From assembly GCA_040905025.1 (NCBI GenBank), contig JBBDSJ010000121.1, positions 17,430 through 81,429 of the forward strand: a stretch of 64,000 bases of DNA, written 5' to 3'. Below are positions 1 through 7,325 of the stretch, one piece after another. Source of the stretch: JBBDSJ01 sp040905025. GTDB taxonomy: Bacteria; Pseudomonadota; Gammaproteobacteria; Methylohalomonadales; Methylohalomonadaceae. The notes under the pieces are model-generated. The model searched no databases. It was given only the letters and a program-made list of their open reading frames with translations, and was not told the origin of the DNA. Position numbers and translations under genes: made by a program. Numbering within the stretch: position 1 is the stretch's first letter; each line of letters opens with the position of its first letter.

Positions 1-97
1 GTTCGAAAAACACCGGCACTTCCTGCACGTATCCTCGAGCCTGTCGCCTGCGTTGCCGGTAGATTAAAAAACACCTGAATCATGCATTTAACCAAAC

Positions 98-122
98 TTG
101 ACAAAAGTAACATATAAGTTAC
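98..122 (+). promoter_or_regulatory. putative promoter and operator of the higBA cassette
   Basis: A perfect -35 hexamer TTGACA lies at 98-103, and the inverted repeat GTAAC-N6-GTTAC lies at 107-122, between it and the higB start at 133. A palindrome at this place is what is expected of an autoregulatory toxin-antitoxin operator. No clear -10 box is seen at 17-bp spacing. The 97 bases before it show nothing coding. Confidence 0.4.
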
Positions 123-132
123 CATTAAACAC

Positions 133-444
133 ATGGAGGTACGTGAATACATCAGGGAAGATGGTTCGGCGCCGTTCAGGCAGTGGTTTGATGAGCTTCA
201 TCATCAAGCTGCAGTGAAAGTCTCGATGGCGCTCGCCCGTATCGAAGCCGGAAATTTTGGCCCTGTCAAATGGTTTTCTGGTATCGGCGAGTACAAAATA
301 GACTGGGGGCCTGGATATCGCATTTACCTACTCAAGGATGGTGATAATTTGATTATCTTGCTCGGCGGCGGCAGCAAAAAACAGCAACAACGAGATATTC
401 AACAAGCTTTAAGGTTATCCAAAGAATACAAATCCAGGAAATAA
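133..444 (+). CDS. higB: HigB-type toxin (RelE/ParE superfamily mRNA interferase)
   Basis: A 103-residue basic protein of the phage-derived Gp49-like/HigB toxin family, which cleaves mRNA on the ribosome when its antitoxin is lost. The family's core is visible: an N-terminal strand followed by the FRQWFDEL helix, a central segment ending in KWFSGIGEYKIDWGPGYRIY, and the C-terminal strand LIILLGGGSKKQQQRDI with a basic tail. It starts at ATG 133 and is followed 2 bp later by its antitoxin gene, the usual toxin-first order of higBA. It lies in what looks like a cassette array. The family assignment is by motif recognition; the RNA target is unknown. Confidence 0.85.
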   Translation: MEVREYIREDGSAPFRQWFDELHHQAAVKVSMALARIEAGNFGPVKWFSGIGEYKIDWGPGYRIYLLKDGDNLIILLGGGSKKQQQRDIQQALRLSKEYKSRK

Positions 445-446
445 CG

Positions 447-770
447 ATGGCGCTTAGCCGAGATTACAAAGAAACCGTCCGCGAGCGAGCAAAGCGAGAC
501 CCGGATTTTGCCGCGGCTTTAATGAATGAAGCCATTTCGGCTTTTCTCGAAGGAGACCCTGAAACCGCACGCAGCATGTTGCGTGAACTGGTAAATTCAA
601 CTGTCGGCTTCGAATACCTCTCAAAACAATTAAACAAATCCAGCAAGAGTGTCCATCGTATGCTCTCGCCAAAGGGCAACCCGACCATGGACAACCTCAC
701 GCAGATACTTGTTACCCTCCAGAAAAAAATGGATTTCGAGATAAAAGTGAACAACTCACCGCGAAGCTGA
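447..770 (+). CDS. higA: HigA-type antitoxin with helix-turn-helix
   Basis: A 107-residue partner of the preceding toxin, starting 2 bp after its stop codon. It has the layout of the addiction-module antidote family that pairs with Gp49-like toxins: an N-terminal MALSRDYKETVRERAKRDPDF segment, a helix (AALMNEAISAFLEGD), and a compact DNA-binding half with the motif SVHRMLSPKGNPTMDNL, where NPT is typical of this group. It should neutralise HigB and repress the operon, probably at the inverted repeat at 107-122. Start ATG 447 is chosen for the tight coupling with higB. Confidence 0.85.
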   Translation: MALSRDYKETVRERAKRDPDFAAALMNEAISAFLEGDPETARSMLRELVNSTVGFEYLSKQLNKSSKSVHRMLSPKGNPTMDNLTQILVTLQKKMDFEIKVNNSPRS

Positions 771-814
771 ATTTGCAAAGTGCTCTATATTGTCGCCAGA
801 ACTTGCATCCGATC

Positions 815-842
815 TTATGACCCGGCTGCATTCGGGTCATAA
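815..842. other. perfect 10-bp inverted repeat after higA
   Basis: TTATGACCCG at 815-824 pairs perfectly with CGGGTCATAA at 833-842 around an 8-base loop. It lies 45 bp after higA. No T-run follows, so it is not a standard terminator. It may be part of an unrecognised recombination site or an RNA 3' end. The outer six bases (TTATGA/TCATAA) match those of the hairpin at 977-999. Confidence 0.6.
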
Positions 843-976
843 TGCAGAAACAATAGCAAGCCGTTGTCTTTTATTCAGGGCGAAAACGCGACATGCAGAA
901 AAATAAGGGGATATCAATATCATGCCTGGACAGCTCAGCTTTGCCTAGAAAATAAAAGGCCGCCCGATAATACATA

Positions 977-999
977 TTATGAGGCCGACGGCCTCATAA
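977..999. other. perfect 10-bp hairpin before a small membrane ORF
   Basis: TTATGAGGCC at 977-986 and GGCCTCATAA at 990-999 form a perfect stem with a GAC loop. GTTAAAT, which fits the GTTRRRY cassette-junction consensus, follows at 1008-1014. No matching RYYYAAC partner with attC-like L boxes was found upstream, so I do not call it an attC site. Confidence 0.55.
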
Positions 1000-1025
1000 A
1001 TAGACTGTTAAATTGCTGGAATATC

Positions 1026-1247
1026 ATGCGAGTAGGGAGCTATATTTTCATTGTTATCGGGCTTGTAGGAGTCTGTTTCAGCTTCATTGCATTCTCTGGA
1101 GCTGCGCTTCCATATCCGGACCCAACGCCGGAGATGTTGGAGCAGCAATCAGGTAGCATTCAATTTTGGGGCTCCTCCCTGCTTTTAAACTTCTTGCTTA
1201 TCATCATTGGCGGCTGGCGGTTGTGGCGTTCGCGCCGGAAGAAATGA
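1026..1247 (+). CDS. small two-helix membrane protein of unknown function
   Basis: A 73-residue hypothetical protein. Two hydrophobic segments are visible: about residues 4-24 (SYIFIVIGLVGVCFSFIAF) and about 50-66 (SLLLNFLLIIIGGWRLW), followed by a basic tail RSRRKK. The reading frame stays open back to a TTG at 864, but the upstream part is low-complexity and contains the hairpin at 977-999, so ATG 1026 is preferred. The gene sits between a GTTAAAT junction and a well-formed attC site, the position of an integron cassette gene. I do not recognise a family, and no strong ribosome binding site is seen. Confidence 0.45.
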   Translation: MRVGSYIFIVIGLVGVCFSFIAFSGAALPYPDPTPEMLEQQSGSIQFWGSSLLLNFLLIIIGGWRLWRSRRKK

Positions 1248-1277
1248 TGAAGCGGTTGTAGTCGGCATGGGACTGCA

Positions 1278-1378
1278 ACTTAACAAGTCGCTGTAGTACG
1301 CGGCCGATGGCCGCCGGACGCCCTTTTCATTGCGGCTTAGCCTCCATTACAAGGGCGCCGCTAAGCTCTGCGTTAAAT
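1278..1378 (+). repeat. attC recombination site of an integron gene cassette
   Basis: The R'' core ACTTAAC (1278-1284, fits RYYYAAC) and the R' core GTTAAAT (1372-1378, fits GTTRRRY) enclose imperfect inverted arms. L'' GCTGTAG (1290-1296) pairs with L' CTAAGC (1361-1366) and leaves a single unpaired G, the extrahelical base typical of attC sites. The length of about 101 bp and the position just after a small ORF also fit. This is the strongest evidence that the left end of the window is a cassette array. Confidence 0.75.
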
Positions 1379-1392
1379 TACCAGATCGCACC

Positions 1393-1442
1393 ACTTGCAC
1401 AATTTATTGTACGGGTTATACTTGCACAATTTATTGTACAAT
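1393..1442 (+). promoter_or_regulatory. yefM-yoeB promoter with duplicated operator
   Basis: A 20-bp sequence starting ACTTGCACAATTTATTG is repeated at 1393-1412 and 1420-1439. Each copy holds the near-palindrome TGCACAAT-TT-ATTGTAC, close to the TGTACA core known for YefM operators, and the perfect palindrome ATTGTACAAT lies at 1433-1442. TTGCAC (1395-1400) and TATACT (1417-1422), 16 bp apart, make a plausible sigma-70 promoter overlapped by the operators, as expected for autorepression. Confidence 0.65.
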
Positions 1443-1456
1443 TGAGGTGATTCCCT

Positions 1457-1711
1457 ATGAGAGTTATTAGTTTCTCTGAAGCCCGGAATAGGCTGAAAAG
1501 TATTTTAGATCAAGTAGTTAATGATTCTGACTATACCGTTATTACTCGTAGGGACTCAGAGAATGCGGTTGTTATGTCCTTGGACCAATTCAATGGGCTT
1601 ATGGAGACAGTCCACTTGCTAAAGAGCCCAGCAAATGCGGCCCATCTGTCGAAATCAATTAAGCAATACAGTGCGGGCAAAGCAAAGCAGCATGGGCTAA
1701 CTGATGATTGA
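1457..1711 (+). CDS. yefM: YefM-type antitoxin (Phd/YefM family)
   Basis: An 84-residue antitoxin. The N-terminal Phd/YefM DNA-binding fold is clear: MRVISFSEARNRLKSILDQV, then the VITRRDSENAVVMSLDQFNGLMET segment that nearly all YefM proteins share. The C-terminal half (from about residue 52) is the toxin-binding tail. Start ATG 1457 follows GAGGTG with proper spacing. The gene overlaps yoeB by 8 bp, so translation is coupled. The DNA here is visibly richer in A+T than the core genes that follow, consistent with an acquired cassette. YefM-YoeB modules are common integron cargo and stabilise arrays. Confidence 0.92.
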   Translation: MRVISFSEARNRLKSILDQVVNDSDYTVITRRDSENAVVMSLDQFNGLMETVHLLKSPANAAHLSKSIKQYSAGKAKQHGLTDD

Positions 1712-1970
1712 AATTCTTTCATGGACTAGAGAGGCATGGTCAGATTATTTGTACTGGCAAACTCAAGAAAGGAAAACGCTTAAGCGCATTAATAAACTTA
1801 TCCAGGATACACAACGATCGCCATTTGAGGGTATTGGCAAGCCCGAACCATTGAAAGAAAATTTGGCGGGCTTTTGGTCTAGGCGTATCGACGATACTAA
1901 TAGATTGGTTTATGCGGTCGATGACAACCAGCTAACTATAATTTCATGCCGCTACCACTATGAGAAATAA
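1704..1970 (+). CDS. yoeB: YoeB-type mRNA interferase toxin
   Basis: An 88-residue toxin of the YoeB/Txe family, which cuts mRNA at the ribosomal A site. The sequence is close to textbook: W-REAWSDYLYWQ near the start, RINKLIQDTQRSPFEGIGKPEPLK in the middle, and the C-terminal WSRRIDDTNRLVYAV...ISCRYHYEK. The conserved Glu and Arg of the active site and the terminal His-Tyr-Glu-Lys tail are present. It starts inside yefM (8-bp overlap). An attC-like sequence begins at its stop codon, as is usual for cassettes with almost no 3' untranslated region. Confidence 0.93.
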   Translation: MIEILSWTREAWSDYLYWQTQERKTLKRINKLIQDTQRSPFEGIGKPEPLKENLAGFWSRRIDDTNRLVYAVDDNQLTIISCRYHYEK

Positions 1971-2027
1971 TTTAACAAATCATGCAAACGGACGCAGTAA
2001 ACTGCGCCGGTTCTTGAGGCGTTGAGG
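1970..2027 (+). repeat. probable degenerate attC site ending the cassette array
   Basis: ATTTAAC (1970-1976) fits the RYYYAAC core. GTTGAGG (2021-2027) matches GTTRRRY at six of seven positions. Between them ACGCAGT and ACTGCGC (1992-2006) form a strong central stem, and the flanking arms pair imperfectly. Its place directly at the yoeB stop codon supports the call. The sequence from here to lolD (2028-2080) shows nothing else. Confidence 0.5.
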
Positions 2028-2080
2028 CTGTAGAAAAACCCCAACACATCTATGGGCCAGAGTGATTATTTTTGAATTGT

Positions 2081-2764
2081 TTATTCTTCCCCCAACTGCC
2101 CTTCCTTTAATACGAGTTGTCGTTGCATGCGGCTGGCGAGTTGCAGGTTGTGCGTAACCATGATGAGACTGGTGCCGATTTCGCGGTTCAGTTCCAGCAT
2201 CAGATCAAAAACTTTCTCCGCTGTGTGTTCGTCGAGATTGCCGGTGGGTTCGTCGGCGAGCAGACATTTGGGTTTGGTGACCAGTGCCCGGCCAATCGCG
2301 GCACGCTGACGTTCACCGCCTGACAATTCGCCGGGTTTATGATCGAGCCGATGGCCGAGGCCAACCCGGTCCAGAATGGCACCGGCCTGCTGATTGGCTG
2401 TTGATTTTGATTCGCCGCGTATACGCAACGGCATCGCAACGTTTTCCAGTGCGGAAAATTCCGGCAGCAGATGATGAAACTGATAGACAAAGCCGAGCGC
2501 TGCATTGCGCAGATCACCACGCTCGGATTCGGACAGACTCGCCATCGCCTGGCCATCGACATGCACTTCCCCGGCGCTGGGCAAATCCAGACCGCCGAGC
2601 AAATGCAACAAAGTACTTTTACCGGAACCGGACGAACCGACAATCGCGATCATTTCACCGGCATTGACCTGCAGGTTCACATTCTGTAGCACATGAATCG
2701 CTTCACTGCCCTCGCGGAAAGTCTTGCGCAAGCCCTGACAATGGATGATGGCAGCATTATTCAT
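2081..2764 (-). CDS. lolD: LolD, ATPase of the lipoprotein-releasing ABC transporter
   Basis: The 227-residue ATP-binding subunit that powers extraction of outer-membrane lipoproteins from the inner membrane to LolA. Walker A GSSGSGKST, the Q-loop YQFHHLLPEFSALENV (the FHHLLPEF stretch is characteristic of LolD), signature LSGGERQR, Walker B CLLADEPTGNLD and the H-loop VTHN are all present. The start is ATG 2764, inside the end of the upstream permease gene (8-bp overlap). A longer in-frame reading beginning at 2830 lacks support. The next position downstream, where lolE often lies, is taken by the cassette array. Confidence 0.95.
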   Translation of the reverse strand: MNNAAIIHCQGLRKTFREGSEAIHVLQNVNLQVNAGEMIAIVGSSGSGKSTLLHLLGGLDLPSAGEVHVDGQAMASLSESERGDLRNAALGFVYQFHHLLPEFSALENVAMPLRIRGESKSTANQQAGAILDRVGLGHRLDHKPGELSGGERQRAAIGRALVTKPKCLLADEPTGNLDEHTAEKVFDLMLELNREIGTSLIMVTHNLQLASRMQRQLVLKEGQLGEE

Positions 2765-4001
2765 AACGTAACGCCTCCGCCGGTTGGGTGCCGGCCGCGC
2801 GCAATGCCGGGTAAATCGTCGCCGCCACATTCAGAATAAACGCGACCACGCAGATACCGAACACATCCGACCATTGCAGATCCGATGGCACCTCACTGAT
2901 GTAATACACATCCGGTGACAGGAACTTCACCTTAAAAAATTCTTCAATCGCCGGCACGATGGTTTCAACATTACTGGCCAGCCAGACGCCACTGACAAAG
3001 CCAAGTACGATGCCGGTCAGGCCGATGACGGTGCCCTGGATAATAAAGATACGCAGGATGCTGCGCGGTGACGCACCGAGCGTACGCAACACAGCGATAT
3101 CCGATTGCTTGTCGGTAACGACCATGACCATCGCCGAGACAATATTAAAAGCTGCGACCGCGACAATCAGCATCAGGATAATAAACATGACAGTCTTTTC
3201 AGTTTGCAGCGCACGGAAAAAGTTGGCGTGGCGCTGGGTCCAGTCAACGACCCAGTAACTGCCGGGAATCTCCTGTACGACTTCACGGCTGATTCGCGGC
3301 GCGGCCATGATGTCCGTGGTCTGGATGCGCAAACCGTCAACGCCGTCAATGCGGAACAGTTTCGCGGCATCGTCCAGATGCACCAGCGCCAGCGCGCTGT
3401 CGAATTCATACATGCCGATCTGAAACAGGCCGGTAATATTGAATTGTTTCAGTCGCGGCAGAATACCGGCCGGCGTGACATTCGCCTGCGGTGCCACCAG
3501 CGTGACCTTGTCACCTACTGTTACACCGAGGTTCTTGGCGAGATCACTGCCGAGAATGATATTGAATTCACCCGGCGTGAGTGAATCGAGCCGGCCATCA
3601 ATGATTTTTTCGGCCACAACCGAGACCTGCGGCTCCTGATCCGGCAACACACCGCGAATCAGCGTGCCCTTGACGGTTTTGCCGCGCATCAGCATGCCTT
3701 CGCCATCGATAAACGGCGCAACGCCGGTGATCTCAGGATGACGCATGACCGGCTCTTCCAGACTGCGCCAGTCCTTGATCGCCTCGCCGCGGCTGACGAC
3801 AGTGGCGTGCGAGGTCATGCCGAGAATGCGCTCGGTGAGTTCTTTCTTGAAACCGTTCATGACCGACAGTACCGTGATCATCACCATCACACCCAGCGCG
3901 ATGCCGATGATCGAGGTCAGCGAGATGAATGAAATGAAATGGTTACGGCGTTTGGCGCGCAGATAGCGCAGGCCGATGAAGGCTTCGTAGGCTCGGAACA
4001 T
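2757..4001 (-). CDS. lolC: LolC/LolE-type lipoprotein-releasing permease
   Basis: A 414-residue inner-membrane permease of the Lol complex. The N-terminal membrane anchor (SFISLTSIIGIALGVMVMITVLSVMNGF, about residues 25-53) precedes a large periplasmic domain. Three further membrane segments follow, near residues 270-300, 318-342 and 380-400, the 1+3 topology of the FtsX/MacB fold. It is the first gene of a two-gene operon with lolD. Only one permease gene is present here, so it could be LolC with an unlinked LolE, or a LolF-type homodimeric permease. The family call is firm; which subtype is not. Confidence 0.9.
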   Translation of the reverse strand: MFRAYEAFIGLRYLRAKRRNHFISFISLTSIIGIALGVMVMITVLSVMNGFKKELTERILGMTSHATVVSRGEAIKDWRSLEEPVMRHPEITGVAPFIDGEGMLMRGKTVKGTLIRGVLPDQEPQVSVVAEKIIDGRLDSLTPGEFNIILGSDLAKNLGVTVGDKVTLVAPQANVTPAGILPRLKQFNITGLFQIGMYEFDSALALVHLDDAAKLFRIDGVDGLRIQTTDIMAAPRISREVVQEIPGSYWVVDWTQRHANFFRALQTEKTVMFIILMLIVAVAAFNIVSAMVMVVTDKQSDIAVLRTLGASPRSILRIFIIQGTVIGLTGIVLGFVSGVWLASNVETIVPAIEEFFKVKFLSPDVYYISEVPSDLQWSDVFGICVVAFILNVAATIYPALRAAGTQPAEALRYE

Positions 4002-4100
4002 AGGCGGCGATTATAACTGATAAGTTTACTGATAGGGTCAGACCAGACGACATTACCGGCCTGTCTGCGCACAGACGCCGGTGTGCGATAATGCGACGCC

Positions 4101-4796
4101 ATGAACATACCCGGACAAACGAATATCCTCGCCATCGATACGGCGACCGAAGCCTGTTCCGCCGCCCTGCTCTGCCAGGGCACGATCACAGCACGCTTCG
4201 AGCTGGCACCGCGCCGGCATGCCGAATTGATCCTGCCGATGGCCGATGCCTTGTTGGCTGAGGCCGGTATCAAACTGAATCAGCTCGATGCACTTGCTTT
4301 CGGCTGCGGGCCGGGCGCGTTTACCGGTGTCCGGATCGCCACAGGCGTTGTCCAGGGACTGGCACTGGCGGCCGATTTGCCGGTCATAACGGTCTCGAAT
4401 CTGGCCGCGCTGGCACAAACGCAAACTGCCGAGCAGGTCGCCGCGGCGTTTGATGCGCGCATGGGCGATGTGTACTGGGGACTGTTCAGACGCGATACGG
4501 ATGGCTGTATGCGCTGCGCCGAGGAACAGGTTTGCCGGCCGGAAGCGGTGCCGGTGCCTGACAATGGCAACTGGCTTGGTGCGGGCAGCGGCTGGACGAC
4601 CTACCGCGATCTGTTGCAAACCCGGTTTGGCCAGAAATTGACAGCCATAGCCGCGGCTGCCTGGCCGACGGCTGCGGCCATGCTGGAAATAGCTGTGGTG
4701 GATCACGCTGCCGGCAAGGGCCGGCCTGCTGCTGATGTCAGGCCGGTTTATTTGCGAAATGATGTCGCCAAAACCAGTCAAAAAGCCTTGGTTTAA
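4101..4796 (+). CDS. tsaB: TsaB, tRNA threonylcarbamoyladenosine biosynthesis protein
   Basis: A 231-residue ASKHA-fold protein that scaffolds TsaD (with TsaE) in making the t6A modification of tRNAs reading ANN codons. Typical TsaB segments are seen: NILAIDTATEACSAAL at the N-terminus, RRHAELILPM, and FGCGPGAFTGVRIATGVVQGLA around residues 68-90. It is divergent from lolC with about 100 bp between them. It heads a short co-directional run with the epimerase and cyclase genes. The start is ATG 4101. Confidence 0.93.
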   Translation: MNIPGQTNILAIDTATEACSAALLCQGTITARFELAPRRHAELILPMADALLAEAGIKLNQLDALAFGCGPGAFTGVRIATGVVQGLALAADLPVITVSNLAALAQTQTAEQVAAAFDARMGDVYWGLFRRDTDGCMRCAEEQVCRPEAVPVPDNGNWLGAGSGWTTYRDLLQTRFGQKLTAIAAAAWPTAAAMLEIAVVDHAAGKGRPAADVRPVYLRNDVAKTSQKALV

Positions 4797-4831
4797 TACT
4801 CGAATTAGAATTAATAAATAGCTATAAGTTA

Positions 4832-5716
4832 ATGAATATACTGGTTTCTGGTTGCGCTGATGTGGGTTTGCGCATTGCGCGGTTGCATAGTGAACAAGGT
4901 GACCATGTCAGTGCGCTGACACGCTCGGAAAAACGTGCCAGCACGTTGCAGGATGCCGGGCTGGATGTTCTGCGTCATGATCTGGATCAACCCCTGTCAA
5001 CGGCTGACGTGCCACAATTCGATCTGGTCTACATGCTGGCACCGCCCGGCGGTGACGGCAGTCATGATCCCAGGCTTGAGCATCTGCTCGACTGGCTGAC
5101 GCCAAATCCCCCTGCCCGCTTTGTTTATATCAGTACCACCGGTGTCTATGGCGACTGCGCCAGCGCCTGGGTCGACGAAACCTGGCCGCGCAATCCGCAA
5201 ACTGATCGGGCCAGACGCCGGGCGGCGGCCGAGCAAAAACTGGAACTTTGGTCACAGAATTCGGCTTGCAATCACTGCATTGTGCGCGTTGCCGGTATTT
5301 ACGGCCCCGATCGGCTACCGGTGGCGCGGCTGCAGCGCCGGGAACCGGTACTAACCGAAGCGGATTCTCCCTGGAGTAACCGTATTCACAGCGATGATCT
5401 CGCCCGGGCGGCATGGCTGGTGGCTACGGCACCAACAGCGCATGGTATTTACAATGCCTGCGACGACGTGCCGTCAACGATGACCGATTATTTCAATCAG
5501 GTCGCTGATGTGCTCGGATTGCCGCGACCGCCGCAGGTCAGTCGTGCCGAAGCTGACAAAACATTCAGTCCGGCCATGCTGTCATTTTTGAATGAGTCAC
5601 GCCGTATCAGCAACCGCCGGCTGCGTCATGAACTCGGACTGACATTACGTTATCCGGATCTGGCCACGGGCCTGCCCGCCTGTCGGGACCTGACAAATAC
5701 ATCTATTACGGATTAA
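4832..5716 (+). CDS. NAD-dependent epimerase/dehydratase-like protein (extended SDR, YeeZ-like)
   Basis: A 294-residue Rossmann-fold protein. The nucleotide-binding start is ILVSGCADVGLRIA, a variant of GxxGxxG with Cys-Ala in place of the central Gly. Later motifs include FVYISTTGVYGD (about residues 90-102, with the SDR Ser and Tyr), and VRVAGIYGPDR. The YxxxK active-site pair is not obvious. Similar atypical SDRs such as YeeZ have no proven reaction. It follows tsaB by 35 bp and precedes a GGDEF gene by 7 bp, so the three may be co-transcribed. Confidence 0.75.
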   Translation: MNILVSGCADVGLRIARLHSEQGDHVSALTRSEKRASTLQDAGLDVLRHDLDQPLSTADVPQFDLVYMLAPPGGDGSHDPRLEHLLDWLTPNPPARFVYISTTGVYGDCASAWVDETWPRNPQTDRARRRAAAEQKLELWSQNSACNHCIVRVAGIYGPDRLPVARLQRREPVLTEADSPWSNRIHSDDLARAAWLVATAPTAHGIYNACDDVPSTMTDYFNQVADVLGLPRPPQVSRAEADKTFSPAMLSFLNESRRISNRRLRHELGLTLRYPDLATGLPACRDLTNTSITD

Positions 5717-5723
5717 AGATTTC

Positions 5724-7163
5724 GTGCAAACCCGAAAAACCCGATTTGTTATCGCAATAACTGCATTGCTGGTGGTCGGCTTCATGGCGACCAGCCTGAT
5801 CAGTTATTTCGTCGCGCATGATGCGTTGAGTAAACGCATCCAGGAAGAAACCCTGCCGCTGACCAGTGACAACATTTATTCCGAGATTCAGCGTGATTTG
5901 TTGCGTTCGATTCTGATTTCGTCGCTGATGTCGAATGATACCTTTGTGCGTGACTGGGCCGTGGCCGGAGAACAGGATGCCGGGCAAATCATTCGCTATC
6001 TGGATAGTATTCAGAAAAAATATTCGACGATTACGGCATTCTATGTTTCCGACGAAACACTGAACTACTACCATCCGACCGGAATAATCAAACAGGTCGA
6101 CGCCAATGACCCGGATGACGACTGGTATTTTCGGGCCCGCGAAATCAACGATGAATACGAAATCAATATTGATGATGACACGGCCGATCGCAGCCGGATC
6201 AGTATTTTCATCAATTACCGGGTCAAGGACTACAACGGCAACTTTATTGGTGTTACCGGTGTCGGCCTGGCGGTTGATGCTGTTGCTGATCTGATTGAAA
6301 CCTATCAACGCCGGTATGGCCGGCAAATTTATTTTGTTGATCGGGAAGGTACTGTCATGTTGCATGGCAGTGGCTTTGACGGGCCAATGCAACTGCATGA
6401 ACGGCCCGGACTAAGCCTGCTCGCAACTCAAATTCTGACCAGTCCGGGCATAGCCTTCTCCTATCAACGTCCCGATGGTCACAGGATTTATCTGAACAGC
6501 CGGCTGGTTTCCGAGTTCAACTGGCATCTGATTGTTGAGCAGGATGAACGTGCTGCCGAGGCACGCATTCACAATACCCTGATCATTAATATCCTGGTGT
6601 CTTTGGCAATCACCGCGCTGGTGTTGCTGATAGCACATTACACCGTGCGTGGCTATCAACGCCGACTGGAGGAAATGGCAACGACTGACAAGCTTACCGG
6701 CGCCGCCAACCGGCAGGTGTTTGACATGATATTTGATCAGACCGTCAAGTTGTCCAAGCGCAGTGGCGAACCCATCTCAATCATTACGCTGGATATTGAT
6801 CGTTTCAAGGAAGTCAACGACACCTACGGCCATGAAGGTGGCGACATGGTCATCCGCAAGCTCGCGGATGTGATGCGCAGACATATACGCGAGGCTGATA
6901 CCTTGTGCCGCTGGGGTGGTGAAGAATTCCTGTTGTTACTGGCGGATTGCAAACTTGAGAGCGCCCGTGAACGCGCCGAACGTCTGCGTCTGGCTATCAA
7001 GGAAGAAACCATGCGCTTTGGCCGTGATGACATCAATATCACGATCAGTCTGGGGGTGGCGGAATATCAACCGGGTGAAAGCCTGAACGAGATGATTAAC
7101 CGGGCCGATACCGCAATGTATGAAGCGAAACGGCAGGGACGTGATCAGGTCTGCAGCGCCTGA
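5724..7163 (+). CDS. membrane diguanylate cyclase with periplasmic Cache sensor
   Basis: A 479-residue cyclic-di-GMP synthase, starting at GTG 5724. A first membrane helix (about residues 8-30) and a second (about 287-308) bracket a periplasmic domain of the dCache type that should bind a small ligand. The GGDEF domain occupies about 315-479. Its active site reads GGEEF at 398-402, and READ at 389-392 is an intact RxxD inhibitory site, so product feedback is expected. DIDRFKEVNDTYGHEGGD, the metal and GTP-binding helix, is also complete. An active cyclase is therefore likely; the ligand is unknown. A hairpin repeat follows the stop codon. Confidence 0.93.
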   Translation: MQTRKTRFVIAITALLVVGFMATSLISYFVAHDALSKRIQEETLPLTSDNIYSEIQRDLLRSILISSLMSNDTFVRDWAVAGEQDAGQIIRYLDSIQKKYSTITAFYVSDETLNYYHPTGIIKQVDANDPDDDWYFRAREINDEYEINIDDDTADRSRISIFINYRVKDYNGNFIGVTGVGLAVDAVADLIETYQRRYGRQIYFVDREGTVMLHGSGFDGPMQLHERPGLSLLATQILTSPGIAFSYQRPDGHRIYLNSRLVSEFNWHLIVEQDERAAEARIHNTLIINILVSLAITALVLLIAHYTVRGYQRRLEEMATTDKLTGAANRQVFDMIFDQTVKLSKRSGEPISIITLDIDRFKEVNDTYGHEGGDMVIRKLADVMRRHIREADTLCRWGGEEFLLLLADCKLESARERAERLRLAIKEETMRFGRDDINITISLGVAEYQPGESLNEMINRADTAMYEAKRQGRDQVCSA

Positions 7164-7170
7164 CTACTAA

Positions 7171-7322
7171 GAAAGCTCTGAATAATTCCATCCTGGAATC
7201 CTCAGAGCACAAAACACGAAAATCTGATTTTCGTGTTTATTCATTTTTCAATCAGATAAGTGATTGAAAAATGGCGGCACATCCCTGTGCCGCAGGAACC
7301 TCTAAATAAATCAGAGGTTCCC
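7171..7322 (+). repeat. modular hairpin repeat, copy A
   Basis: A 152-bp intergenic element made of successive hairpins, bounded by GAAAGCTCTGAATAATTC on the left and an AAATCAGAGGTTCC-like right end. A TTTTTCAATC/GATTGAAAAA stem is in the middle, followed by a GGCGGCACA/TGTGCCGC stem. It lies between two convergent genes, and its right end almost touches the cpdA stop codon. Related copies lie at 14352, 15463, 18963, 32298 and 55640. This copy lacks the module that contains the TGTAGC/GCTACA-type stem found in copies B, D and F. Confidence 0.85.
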
Positions 7323-7325
7323 TGA

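Noticed and set aside
864..1025. Extending the small membrane ORF back to the TTG at 864
   Set aside because: The extension crosses a perfect hairpin and a cassette-junction motif, and looks non-coding.
2284..2667. Several plus-strand frames over lolD
   Set aside because: They arise from codon bias in lolD and give Arg/His-rich products.
4053..4781. A 242-codon minus-strand frame opposite tsaB
   Set aside because: tsaB has strong family motifs on the other strand; this frame is Arg-rich and featureless.
5706..6398. A 230-codon minus-strand frame opposite the diguanylate cyclase sensor region
   Set aside because: The cyclase frame is continuous with recognised domains; the antisense product has no signal or motif.
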